Of a stretch of DNA of 64,000 nt, positions 1-12,413 are shown one piece after another. Source of the DNA: Rotaria sordida. Taxonomy: Eukaryota; Rotifera; Eurotatoria; Philodinida; Philodinidae. Numbering within the stretch: the stretch's first letter is position 1; each line of letters starts with the position of its first letter. The notes beneath the pieces were generated by a model. It saw only the letters and a program-made list of their open reading frames with translations, was not told where the DNA came from and did no database searches. Made by a program: the position numbers and the translations under genes. The DNA is taken from contig CAJNOL010000461.1 of NCBI GenBank assembly GCA_905250125.1, positions 62,001-126,000 of the forward strand. Reading direction: 5' to 3'.

Positions 1-1333
1 CTTGTTGATTATTAGTTTTTTTTAATAATTGTTTCCATAAAGAAATATAAAATTCATTTGATAATTTTTCATTTAAATCACATTGAAAAATTTTTCGTGT
101 TTCTTGATAAAGTACTAATGATGATGTTTGTTCAACAAATTGATAATAAATTTCTATAATTTGTTTATTTATTGTTATTTGTTTCATTAATTTAAAAATA
201 GTTTTATAATGAATTTTTAAAAACTCATTATATTCATTTATTTTAATTATTGTTAAAAATTCATAACATAAATTTATATCAATAATCATTTTATGATCAA
301 TTAATAATTGAAATATTTCATAAAATATTTCATATATAAGATAATCATTTATATTATTATGATCTATTGTACGATAAACAATCATTAAACAATTCCAAAG
401 TATTTCAACATATTGTTTATTTGTATGTTGAATTAATAATAAATAAATTTTTTTAATACATAATTGAATTATTTCAGGTTTTTCAATAATTTTTTTTAAA
501 AGACATAATAATAATGATTTCGTACATGAATGAAATGTTGATTGAACATTTTTACATGTTTCACTAAATACTAATACAAGAGAATCTAATTCATTTTCAT
601 CACGTTCTTTCGTATTAAATAAATAATCAATAAATGATTGATAATTTTCTATTTTACGTAATAAATATGCAAATGATTCAGCTGCAAATGAACGTATATA
701 TTCATAATTTGTTGTTAATGTATTTATTATTTTAGATGAAAATAAATATTTTGAATATAATTCATATAAATTAGCTAAATCTTTTAACATAATACGCCAT
801 AAATATTTAAATAAATATGTTAAACATTGAAAAATTTGTTCAAGTAATTGTGTATTTATTTCATTTTGTTGTTGTTTTTTAGAATTTATTAATAAATTAA
901 TTATATCTGTAAATAAATATTGTTTATAATAGATATAAAAATCACTTTGTAAATCACGTGCTAATTGAACAATTAAATCTAATAATGTTTCAATTATTAA
1001 TGGATTATATTCATTTAATGATTGTCGAATTAATAATATAATTTGTTCACGATTATAAATAACTTGTTCAAGTGAATTTGCTAATGGTAAAAGTTTTTGA
1101 TAAATTTTTGAATAAGCTTCACTAAAATTTAATGTTGACCAATGTTGAAGTGATTGATGAAAATAACTTGTACGTATTAAATCATCAGTATCTTGAAGAT
1201 TATTTGTATCATGATAACGAATACGATGAACAACATTTATATTTATATTATTTAAACGTTCATGAAGAGATTGATAACGAAATGGACGATGATCCTTTTC
1301 GTTTTGTTTTGATATTTTTTGTTTTTTTGTCAT
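1..1333 (-). CDS. UTP20: UTP20 (U3 snoRNP / SSU processome protein 20), N-terminal part
   Basis: UTP20 is a giant helical-repeat (HEAT/ARM-like) nucleolar protein of the small-subunit processome, needed for early 18S rRNA processing. The reading frame starts with ATG at 1333 and stays open for about 444 codons to the left edge of the window, so only the N-terminus is present (the human protein is about 2,800 aa). Recognised by collinear matches to the human N-terminus: FRYQSLHERLNNININVVHRI (human RFLTFAERLGNVNIDIIHRI), then LLDLIVQLARDLQSDFY, LTYLFKYLWRIMLKDL and IRSFAAESFAYLLRK. No intron is seen in this 1.3 kb, unlike every other gene in the window. The + strand frame at 1132-1353 is only its antisense shadow. 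Identification is firm; the length of the whole gene is not visible. Confidence 0.93.
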   Translation of the reverse strand, partial: MTKKQKISKQNEKDHRPFRYQSLHERLNNININVVHRIRYHDTNNLQDTDDLIRTSYFHQSLQHWSTLNFSEAYSKIYQKLLPLANSLEQVIYNREQIILLIRQSLNEYNPLIIETLLDLIVQLARDLQSDFYIYYKQYLFTDIINLLINSKKQQQNEINTQLLEQIFQCLTYLFKYLWRIMLKDLANLYELYSKYLFSSKIINTLTTNYEYIRSFAAESFAYLLRKIENYQSFIDYLFNTKERDENELDSLVLVFSETCKNVQSTFHSCTKSLLLCLLKKIIEKPEIIQLCIKKIYLLLIQHTNKQYVEILWNCLMIVYRTIDHNNINDYLIYEIFYEIFQLLIDHKMIIDINLCYEFLTIIKINEYNEFLKIHYKTIFKLMKQITINKQIIEIYYQFVEQTSSLVLYQETRKIFQCDLNEKLSNEFYISLWKQLLKKTNNQQ

Positions 1334-4300
1334 CTAGAATAATATCAATATAAGTATTTCTTTTTGAATTTGCAAATTTTGGTTAAATGGAAGAGGCTCA
1401 AATAAAATGTAAAAATATTTTGTGGACAACCAATCATTAGCGATTTACTAGTGACATCTGATTATATGTATAGTGATCCTTTGTTTTTATCTACATAAAT
1501 CTCATAAGATTAATCGTGTAAAATTTTGTATATCCATTAATAATTAAGTTTTCGGAAGTTAAAGTTACGGAAATGAATGTATGAGATTAAATGAAATGAA
1601 ATATGGGCAAAAGAAAAAGGACAAAAAATTTTTTTTATAAATGCTTCAACCCAGACGAATAAGCTAAACCAGAGTGTGGGTGTTGGTGTAGAAAGTGAAA
1701 GAAGATCCATAATAACACTCTCCTGGAAAATGGTCAACGTCCACTTTATTTTTATATAGTACTAACACAAAAATTAGAAGAATTACAGATAATTTGGTGA
1801 ACTGATATTCTTTTTTTTCCATATAGCTGAAAGTTTTTGTTAATTTATTAATTTCTCAGCTATTTTTCATATCGACTAATTTTCCTAGACCTGAAAACAT
1901 AAAAGATTGTTGTTTTCTACATATATATATATGAGTAGTGTATATTATTGGTTTATATCATTTCAAAGGATGTTGATTATGACAGAATTTTTAGTTTAAA
2001 AAAAACTCTGCAGTGATAATCCTTTACGCTCTAACACTAATTCAGTAGAGTTGGTGTTGAGTTAAACACGAGAATAGTTTATTCAGAAGTAGAACGAATA
2101 ATAAATGATCGATTCGTCTTGAATGGACATATAAGCATTGTACTTATTGCTAATTTACGTTTTTTTCCGCAGTAATCTTCTTTTGCCGTCTGTAGAAAGC
2201 TGAAAGGCTACTTATCATGAATTAATTTTTGAAAAATGAGTCATCTTGAGCGATGATTTATGGTCAGATGCTTTGCAAAGGTGGCTGTTAAGATCTCGTT
2301 CAAAGACAAGGCCATAGCAGAAGTTGTAGGTCTCTATTTTTTTCGTCAATAAGAAATGATTTAAAAACTATCATGGAATGCTCCATTACGTATTAGAATT
2401 GAAAAAATAATTTAATACTTCTGCATTAGTGTTGAATTAACATCGGTATTAAGAGAGGGCCCATGAGAAGACCGACCTTTGTTGAGATCGTTGGTACCTG
2501 TCAAATTTTATTTTATTTTCTCTTTGTTTGTTAGATAGATAGAGTATGCTATGAAACTAAGAAAACCAAAATATCTCGTTTTGAAAGTGTTTCCTTCACG
2601 AGATCTAGAACCCCCAAGTTTGACCACTGAGGATTAGTATGCATAAATATGCATTTTTTAGTTAACCTTAGTATTTAGTCAATTTATTTTTTCTATGATA
2701 GGTCTGACAAAGTTTGTTCATATACCATTCGATAGAGGAGATAAAATCCTACAAACAAAGTTATTTTGAGCTTCATTTGAAATTGCATCAGGTGTGTTAG
2801 GCATAAAATACTCGATAACTGAGGGATCTGGTATATAGCGATTTTCCAAGTATTTCGAATATTTTGATATACTTTTTAAAGGCTTTCACGAATTTTTTTT
2901 ATTCGTTATATACACTGATCAATTCTACATCGAATGGTGTAAAAAAAAACTGAATAAAGGTTGCCAGGACAGATCGAAATAGATCTACGAAAGTAATAGG
3001 GGTATAGTATTGGAAAAATGACATGTTTCCATAGTGGCTATATTACTTGATTAGAAACCATTCTATTAGCAAAATTGATAACAACTTTATGTTCAGCAAT
3101 AAAAATTGAGTTAGATTTCGTATTAAATCAAACAATCTAAACCAAATTTAAACATATAGTTCATAACTATTGAACGTATTCTCATCAAATACCTCAAATG
3201 GTAACATATCATCTTGCATATACCCGTCTCGACCAAGAAATACTCTATTTTGTACAAAACTAAATTGTGAGCATAGTGCACTATTTATGTTTTCTGTTTA
3301 GACAGCATAAGATGTTGTTACCCTTATGTTTTAGAATGAAACATCCTCATAATAGTCAAAAGAACAAATTCTTCTATAAACAAAATTTGTTACTGAAAAT
3401 TCCAAGAACTCACATTCATACGTTTCTTACGCTGAATCTTATCCAGATCAATAGCCTTCAAGTTAGGATGAATATATCAGTTCAAATTAACTTTTTTTTC
3501 AAACCCCTGGACTGTTCTTCATTCTCATCATATCATTTCTCACATCTAATTGTTCCATCTCTCTTTTTGGTTGCCATGCACTTCAGAAAACTAATAACAA
3601 TGAAGTCTGAATTTTTATGTAGTGAAATCACTAAAAATATAAGATTCCAACATGTTCTTCCCTCTCGTGCCTTTATTGATATTGTTTCTCTCTTCTTCTT
3701 TGGTATTTTGCCTTCTTTTGTATTCTTTCTATGATATATCTTCTTATATTATCATTGTGAATTGTTCCCTTATAAACATACTACGTTCGTACATATAGAG
3801 AGAGTAAGTGAAATAAATAGTTAGGAGTGCAAGTGCTCGGTACATCGTGGTTATACCATGAAAAAGAAATATAAATTTCTCGTTTCAATACGTAATCTTA
3901 ATGTAACAGAATGATTGATTGTTTCTATTTGAAGAAATCCTTTTGTTTCTGTGTGTCTAAATGAATGATGTCCATATTGTGCGTAATAATAACAAAGAAA
4001 AAAAGGATGATAAAAAAAAATATATTTCTTTTGAATCGACTGTATGTCTTCTATTTTATTCTATATTAATAAAAGAAAACAAGTTAGTTTTTACCATTCG
4101 TGTGTTCGATTTCGTATTGCGTATCAGCGTAATTATTGTTAGCAGATCAAGATGTTTATTCAACCAAGAAACTTGTCATCAAAATTATCTCTCAACTTCG
4201 GTTGGTCTCACGGAAAGTTTCAGTGAATGTGATGGGAATGAAATTGAATGTCGTGACTTATGTGAAAATAGAACAGTTTTTCTATCGTTAAAAGCAGTGA

Positions 4301-6284
4301 AGTCTAAAATAGAATATTTATTACTATGGTGTGGATTTGGGTGGGTGCGGGTGCGTGCAGTTGTTTTCTGAACGCAATCCCACATTCACACCCGCACCCT
4401 CAGGATTTTTGACTGTACATATAAAATTAGAGATAGAATCATCAAAGAATAGTTTTTCAAACTAATGTAAATTCTTATCGAAATATTTTTGCCATTAATC
4501 TATACAACCAAAATGTTGTCTGAGAAGTTTATTCAGTTATAAAAGTCTATATTGTATTTTGCTTTTTCACATATCTACGTTGATTACAATTCAATGACTG
4601 ATGACCTGATGAAAGTCAGCTATAAAAGAAAAATAGTGTAACAATGCTAATTAACAGCCAGAGTCTATTATCGGAAAACTCAATCGACGAATCTATAAAG
4701 TTTTTATAAATACTCATCTATCGATCAATCGAGATCAATGAAGAAAATTACGACAAAAAAAAAAAAGGTAAGTTTAATTATTCTACTATATATTTCCTAT
4801 TCAGCAAAGAATAATTAATACATTTTCAATTAATAAATTTTTATAAATTGAAACATTTAATAAAGAATAACATGCAATTTAAAAAAAAAAAGATTTATTA
4901 AATCAATTAATAATACTTATATTAGCAAATTGATAATAGAAGTAAGCATGTGCAAAATTAATTTTTCTTTCGTTCGGAATTCCATCAACAAGAAATTTTA
5001 ATTCTAGTTTCAAACTGCTGGATATGTTTGCTTTACTATAATCTACACGTTTAAAAACGACTTATCGTTTTTCTTGGTAGTCGTCATTAACTTAATCGAT
5101 TTTGAACAACATATTCTTATATTCAAAATTTAACGATATTTTTGAACTGAAAGAAACTTTAGAATGATTTACACATGTTGCCTTTTGATGTAGAAAATTT
5201 ATTATTGACCTATAGCAATTAGTCAAATGATATTTCTATTTCCTATCCATTATGATTTTTTCTTTCGAATCACTCATGAGTTATAATGCGTTTTTTTTGT
5301 CAGATTAACATCCTCTATTCAATAAGTTTCCGTTTTAATTGTTCTTATTGTGACGCCAAGCACTTTTTTTTCTTTTATGAATTTTTCCACATCACTAAGA
5401 CTCACAACTAAAATAGATTTTCGATAACTTGATTTAGCAAATTTAGATATAAACTCTTTTCTGTATCTGTCTCATTCTAAATTTTTAACATCTGTTATTA
5501 AGTGTCACTTTAAGTTTAATATAGAAAATATTATCTTTCTTCAGATATTATGAAAATACATTTGCATATATTACTATCCAATTTTGTATTAATCTAGGCG
5601 AATATTAGATTGTAATAGAGCTCATAAATCGAACGAAATGCCTAGCTGAAAACTCAATTATCATCTAGAAATCATTGTTAAATATGAAACTTTTGATTAA
5701 GATTTTAGAAAATTTTTTTTCAATTTTGCAAATTTAAATTTCTTTCATTAATTGGTTATGTATAAAAAAGAATATATATAATCACTCATTTATATAGAAC
5801 TAATAAATTTAATATTAATTTCAAAATCAAAATTACATTTAAGGTTAAATACTTTTCATCAAGTCCATTTCGTTCATTTCTACATATTTCTATTATTAAC
5901 TTATAATTATTGACAATAAGCATTAATATTTTCTATTATTTGAGGTCAATTACAAGTTTTACATTTAACAAAACTAAATTTAGAAACTAATTTATTAGAA
6001 ATAATTTCCGACTCCATTTTAAAAGAAAAGTGTAGAAAATTATACTAAACACAATCTTAAATATAAACAACTTCAATGTCTTGTGTTTATAACATATAGA
6101 CAATGACGCTTAGAAAACGGAAAATTTTTCAAAATTCAAAATATTTAAAACAAAACAAAATTATTCGATTAATATGAAGCATAATAAAATGGTTTTTTTT
6201 TTATTGACATATTTTAATCATCATAAGATAAAAAAATTAATAAAAAAAAAAAAAAAAGAAAGAATCACAAAAAATAAATAATTA
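1334..6284. other. Intergenic region without a recognisable gene
   Basis: About 5 kb of AT-rich DNA between UTP20 (start at 1333) and the 3' end of HVCN1 (6285). Frames of 136-155 codons at 3267-3734 and 3961-4371 have no family resemblance, no intron-exon pattern and codon use unlike the real genes, so they are not called. It should hold the UTP20 promoter near 1334 and the HVCN1 3' UTR near 6284. A G-rich inverted repeat lies near 4338-4402. Poly-A/T tracts are common. Confidence 0.6.
4338..4402. repeat. Short G-rich/C-rich inverted repeat
   Basis: The left arm contains GGGTGGGTGCGGGTGCG and the right arm CACACCCGCACCCTC, its near-complement, about 30 nt apart. It is one of the few G-runs in the window. 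The bottom strand reads GGGTGCGGGTGTGAATGTGGG, containing a TGTGGG unit like the telomere repeat reported for Adineta. It may be a degenerate telomere-like stretch or simply a hairpin. Confidence 0.4.
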
Positions 6285-7377
6285 TTATTTCTTTTTATTT
6301 GTTATACCTAATGTTGATGATGTTAAACGTATTTGTTCAACAGTTTCTTGTAAACCTTGTGCTATATCAGTTATAGCATTTCTTGATGATGGCTTTTGAC
6401 ACTGTGTTAATACTGTACGACATGTTTGATCAATTGAAGTAAATTTTTCAATAATTTTATCAAAATTTTCTCGTGTTAATTCATGTCGAAGTTCCGAAGT
6501 AACATCAGTTTTTTTCGTTGAAACATTCAATAATAATTCAATTACTTGTAAATATGTATTAGCTAAATTTTTTTTTGCTGATTCATCTTGTGATCGTATT
6601 GATTGAGCCACACCTTTAATTGACAAAAGAAAAATATTTTATACAAAAAAAAAAAAAAAACAATAATTCACTAAATACTTACTATTAATAATTCGAATCT
6701 AGAAAAATAAAAAGAAAAAATAATTTCTTTTTTTGAATTTTAATAAAAAAAAAAAAAAAAAGAACACTTACAATACGCCATAAACGAAATGAAATAAATA
6801 ATAAAGAAATTTCTGCAATAACACTTGGTTTTTTTAAAAAATAAATATCAATTGCAAATGAAACAATAACAATAAGAGCATCTAACCATTCCATTTTTCT
6901 TCCTCGAAAATTCCACCATTTTTTACCAAATGCATATATTTTAATTGTAACTTCAACAACAAATATAGCTAATAAAACAATTGATGCATAATGTAATAAT
7001 TCAATAGCTAATTTTAATTTATGATTTTCAACTTCACCATTATGTGTTGTATTTTTTGCTTTATTATCACATTGTTGACTTAAATATATAAAATCTAATA
7101 ATAATTCACTAACAACAAGTAAACAATCGATAAGTACTAAAATTATAATAGCAAGATGAAATGCTGTTTTTTCAACTATATGTACAATAAAACGTTGATG
7201 ATTAAATTTAACATTCCACCAATTATTAAAACATGAACAACATTTATCATTACAACAATTATCATTTTCATTTGATTCTTGATCAAATTGTTCAACTGCT
7301 CTTAATGTATGCATAGATAAATAATTAGCAATTGGATCCATTCCACCTGATACATTTGATTTACTTGATGTTGCCAT
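6285..7377 (-). CDS. HVCN1: Voltage-gated proton channel Hv1
   Basis: This is a four-helix voltage-sensor protein that conducts H+ out of cells without a separate pore domain. Three exons (7377-6772, 6698-6683, 6613-6285) join in phase to 316 aa (human 273). S1 has the selectivity-filter aspartate D84 in VLIDCLLVVSE, plus E91 and D95. S2 has E142 and K146 (VVEVTIK). S3 has D166 and D177. S4 reads FRLWRIIRIIN, giving the three gating arginines R198, R201 and R204, as in human RLWRVARIIN. The C-terminal ~110 residues replace the human dimerising coiled coil but match it poorly. The cytosolic N-terminus has an unusual cysteine cluster (residues 41-49). The second exon is only 16 nt. Expected at the plasma membrane or phagosome-like membranes; family call secure. 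Confidence 0.95.
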
Positions 7378-10023
7378 TTTTACTTTTTATTTGAAGTTTA
7401 TTTATTTATTTACTTTTTTTTTTTTTTGAGGAGACTATTTTATCTTGAAGTATCACACACACTAAGCTTCTTATCAGTGAGAAAAAAAAGAAGAAGAAGA
7501 ACAAAAAAAGGAGAAGACGATTGCAAATAATTATCTTTACAATCTTACTTTGTTTTTAAAATAACTTGATAAATAATATTTCAATTTTTTATTATGTACT
7601 CGTCGATAAAAATAAATTTGTAATAACATTATTAGATAAATCTAATTAATAGAATTTTATTGATAGAAAATTGTAATAACTACTCATTATATTTTATATA
7701 GAATAAGTAGTAATGTTCAATCATTGAAAATCAATTGTTAAAATCGATATTCATTGAAAAGTTCATATTTAATTTGTATGCAATAATATAATGTCAAGTT
7801 ACTTGATATTAATTTAGAATAAGAAATTTTTATTTCAACTATATTTTCTATAACAATATAATAGATAAATTCGATTCGTTATAAATTAATATATATATAT
7901 AAATAAGATAATCGAATAATCATTTATATCAAAATGATTTGATTAAGCAAGTTTCTAAAAAAAGCTCGTGTTTCTTTTTTTGAAAATAATACACAATTGA
8001 AAAATAGCCCGCCATTTCAATACAGCAAAATAAGAATGTCACATATAATAAAAATATTTACATCAATTAAACAATTAAGTATTTTACTTTTATATAGTAA
8101 TAACAAATTTATTCTTTATATGTTAAGAAGTTTTTCTGGAGTGGGGGAGTCGGAATTAAAAAAATCTCATTCTACTGCAGTGCATGTAGACGACGATGTA
8201 TATGGTTGGACTGAATGTTCACACGCATATCAACAATCAACCACACTATGATCTGGTATTTTTTATATGAAAATAAAATTAATATATTACAATAATATTA
8301 TATATTTTGAGATGATGAAATAGTTTTTTGATTGTGGGCAACAGTTAACGTGAAATATATTTATTATTAATTACTTGTAATAAAGGATTAAAAATAATGA
8401 AAGTAATTTGTAATAAATTTGCAAAACAAAGCAAGCTGTGATAAAAAGTAATAATTATTATTACCAATCAATAAGTAACAATTATTAAAAAAAAAAAAAA
8501 GCAATCATAATACGACACTTCTATATAGCTACGATAAACAATGGTGCCTTGATTTTTTTGTTTTATTGTCGAAGAAAATAAATCATTAGAGAATGAATGA
8601 ATGAATGAATGTTTTCTGATTTTCTATTGAAAAACTAATTATTTTATGTCATTAAAATATTGAGAATCTGACCTTATCTAAGAGTGAATGACAATAATTC
8701 TTATAGAAGTAAAAGAGTGTATGTATTACATGAACGGCAGAAAAGAATCTTATTCAACTTCCTGCATAAAGAAATAACTATCTTCAACGAATAATATCAT
8801 TTCTTTTCCGATTATATATAATAGTATAGAAAAATCAATGAAATAATGAGAATATAATTCAGTTAAAAACAAAAAAAAGAGTATATCGAGTTCAACATTT
8901 TATACTCTTTGTCATTTGTGCTTTTATTTCTTTTGTATTGATTTGATTCTACTAAGTTAAATCATAATACAAGACAGACAAAGTCATCAAGAATAAGAAA
9001 AAAGAAAATCGGAACTCTCTTTAATCGAGCAAAAAGAGAGATTTAGTAAAAATTTCTATATATAACATCAAGATACATAACACATTTCATTTCCGCAGGA
9101 TGCAATCATCTTTGCATAGTATTTATTCATCGATTTTCTTCTTAAAAATATAAAATTACGAAAATAGAGTCCGTATGTCTTTTTTATTTTTCTCTCGTTT
9201 CTATTTCTTTCATTTAATATAAAGCAATGAATAAATAATTATATATTCTCTGCCTTCTTTTATTTTTGCCGTTCTATCTCTTCATTACAGATCCATATTT
9301 TAGGAAAAAAAAACCGTACAAAAAAAAAAAAAGAACAACCGGAGCCTGACAAAGATCCACACGAAAAAAAAACAACAATTGTAGTAATTAGACAAAGAAA
9401 TAAAGATCTAAGAAGAGAGAAACAAAAAAGAAAACGACCGGCATATAATTAACGTTATATATTTGTGATTCGCACAAGAGAATTTTCCTCTATCAACAAC
9501 AACAACAACAACAGCATAATAGACAGATGAAAATCGTGCATACATAAATTTGACAAAAGAGAGAAAAAAAAAGATTCACTCTTTCACATATAAGAGTTTC
9601 ATAAAAATAACAGACAGAGGAAAAAAAGAAAAAAAATTTGGAAGCATAGATAAATTTTGCAAACGATTGATCTTTTGCTTGGATTTTTTTTTTCTTTTTA
9701 TGAAAACATTGACAAAGACATCTTTTTTTTTTATTTGTGACAAACAAAAAGAAAGGAAAGAAAACAAAACAAAAATTTTTTCATATAGAAATAAATATAT
9801 ATATATTTATAGAGATAAGAGAGAATAACTTCTATATATATATTAGAATTAAATTGAGAAAAAAAAAGAAAGAAAGAAAGAAATGTACAACACAAAAGAA
9901 AGAAAAATCATGTTCAATTTGTTTCTATATTAGATCTTATTTACTTATCGGTTAAATTTCGACGACTAGACCGATAATTTGTGCGTATTGACTATTTTAA
10001 TACAATAACATAAATATAAATTA
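7378..10023. other. Intergenic region, low complexity
   Basis: 2.6 kb between the HVCN1 start codon and the 3' end of the MPDZ/PATJ gene, so it should hold the HVCN1 promoter and the MPDZ 3' UTR. It contains an (AATG)n tract near 8592-8612 and long A-rich, purine-rich stretches (9300-9930). Frames such as 7997-8251 and several at 9493-9955 come from this base bias and show no family signal. Confidence 0.6.
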
Positions 10024-12382
10024 TCATCTATCGTTCATTTTATTTGCTGATGAACGTCGAGGATTTGATGATGATGAACGTGATCGATTTTTACGTTCAT
10101 TTGTAACTGAATTTGGTCGATTTTGTACATGAACACTTGGTTTAAGACGTCCAATTTTAATATTAACACGTCCATGTGGAAGTGTCTAGCAAAAAAGAAA
10201 ATAAAAAAAAAAAAGAATCAGTTATTTATATAAACACTTTATGTTTATACTTTAAGTGTATAAGCAACATGTTCATAGGCTGCTGTTCTTAAATCTTGTC
10301 CATTTACTTCAAGAATTAAATCACCAGACATTAATCGACCATCTTTTTCTGCACAACCACCTTCGAGCTAATCAAACAAAAAAAAAGAAAACCAGTAAGT
10401 TTTTTTTATATGAAAAATTTTTTATATTCACAATATGAGAAATAAATACACCATAACCATGTCGTCGTCCAATGATACTAAATCCTAAAGAAAATAAAAA
10501 TAGATTTATAGATCAATAATTAGATTAAAATTTATACCAAGTCCTTTGCCAGATTTTTTAATTAAATCAATTGTTATTATATCAAATTTATCTTGTTCAT
10601 TTGTCATTTCAGTTAAAACTTTTCCTCGTAAAACAAGTATACGAACAATATTTGTTGCTTGTCGTAATGCTTGAATAGCTTCTTCATGTGTTGCTGAACG
10701 TAAATCAATGGAATTAACTTCAAGTATTTGATCACCAACAAGTAAACGACCATCACGTTGTGCAGCACAACCATCATAAATATCATGAATAATAATTGCT
10801 GACTAAAAATAAAAATTTAATTTTTTCTTTTAATTATAACAAAAATAAAAATCTCGTTTTTAATTTTACTAATTGTGTATCGGATCCACCAACAACTGAA
10901 AGTCCAAGACCAGAATGTCCACGATCAATTTCAATTAATGTTTCTTGTCCAACAATAATTGATCGTACACGAGGATCATCTTCTGATATAATATCATTAT
11001 CATCTTTAAAAACACAAAAAATATTTTATTAAAGTTTTCTTTTTTTGTTTTTTTTTTTTTACTTGAAATTAATGTTGGTAAACTTTCAGCTTGATTTATA
11101 TTAACAACAACTGGTTGAGTTTGTGGTTCTCGATATGGTAAACATGTTAAATGCATTTGATTACTATTTGCATTTTCTAACATATTTTGTATATCATTAA
11201 ATTTTAATACTTCAATTGATGTTCCATTTATTTGAATTAATTGATCACCAGCTCGAATATCTTGCTAGAAAAAAGACAAAAAAAGACAAAATTAAATAAA
11301 AATATTCATTTGAACTTTGTCCTTAGAGAATAAAAATTTATTTATATATATATATATACTTGATCGGCTGCTCCATGTGGTTGAACACTTTGTACCCAAA
11401 TTGCATTATCTTGTTGAGTTAATGTTAAACCAAATGAACCTTTTTGATCCTATAAATTAAAATAAATAATTGAATATATATCTATATCTATATCTATATA
11501 TATATATTATGAAAATATTAATTTAAAAGAAAAAAATTTTACTTTATTTAATATAAGTGTGATTGGTGCACCTTGTACAGACATTGAAGCACGTCGAGGC
11601 ACTTGTGTTGATGAGGATAGTATGGGTTTTCTAGTTGTATGTTCAGTTGATGATGGTGTTGAGACTGACAGTGATGAAGAAGAACTTGAAGATGATGACA
11701 TAATAGATATAGGCGATGCAGTTGCGCCGTTTGTTGTTGTTTTTATAGACAATGCTGGTGTTTCTGATAAATTCTCTTCGGTTTTTTGCTTATTAGGTGA
11801 TGATATAATGACGTCTGAAGGCAATATATTATTTGTCTGGCTTTGTAATTCGTTTGATTGTGTCACTGAAGAAGAATGTGTAGGTGATATTTCGTCTAAG
11901 AAATAAATTATAATTGATTTGTTTTTTATTTTAATTAAAAAAGAAAAATACAAACCTTGATCTTTTTCAATTGTATTATCTATTGAAGAAGTTAATGCTT
12001 GGTTATTATCTATAAAAATATCTTTATTTGTTTGATTTTTATTTTCTAAGTATTTATCATTGGCATGATCTGCTTGTTCATGCATTAATAAAAATGATGA
12101 AGTTGTTGTTGATGGTTGCTGTGTCGACGATAATTCGTCATTTTCATATGCGTACGTTGGTTGATCGAATGATGATGAAATGGAACGATGAGTAGAAGAA
12201 TCGACATCGGAAGAAATAGAATGAACCGTCGTAATCGTGGCATTACTACTAATATTATGATCTAATGATGAAACTTCGTTGTTGTCGCTTTGAACGTCAC
12301 TAGTTGTTATTATTTGATTAGACGACAACGACGATGATTTTGGTATGTCTTCAGCAACTGATAATTTTTCATCTTTTACTAT

Positions 12383-12413
<31 letters not shown>

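Noticed and set aside
1132-1353. 73-codon + strand frame
   Set aside because: Antisense shadow of the UTP20 start region, whose - strand translation matches the family.
3267-3734. 155-codon + strand frame
   Set aside because: No domain, unbalanced composition (Phe/Ser/His), no splice context and codon use unlike neighbours.
3961-4371. 136-codon + strand frame
   Set aside because: No family resemblance; ends inside the G-rich inverted repeat; likely chance.
7997-8251. 84-codon + strand frame upstream of Hv1
   Set aside because: No homology pattern and no exon structure in AT-rich intergenic DNA.
9493-9955. Overlapping Lys/Phe-rich frames on both strands
   Set aside because: Produced by purine-rich low-complexity sequence.
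11559-11906. 115-codon acidic + strand frame
   Set aside because: Antisense of the Ser/Thr-rich linker exon of the MPDZ gene, which is in phase with its neighbours.
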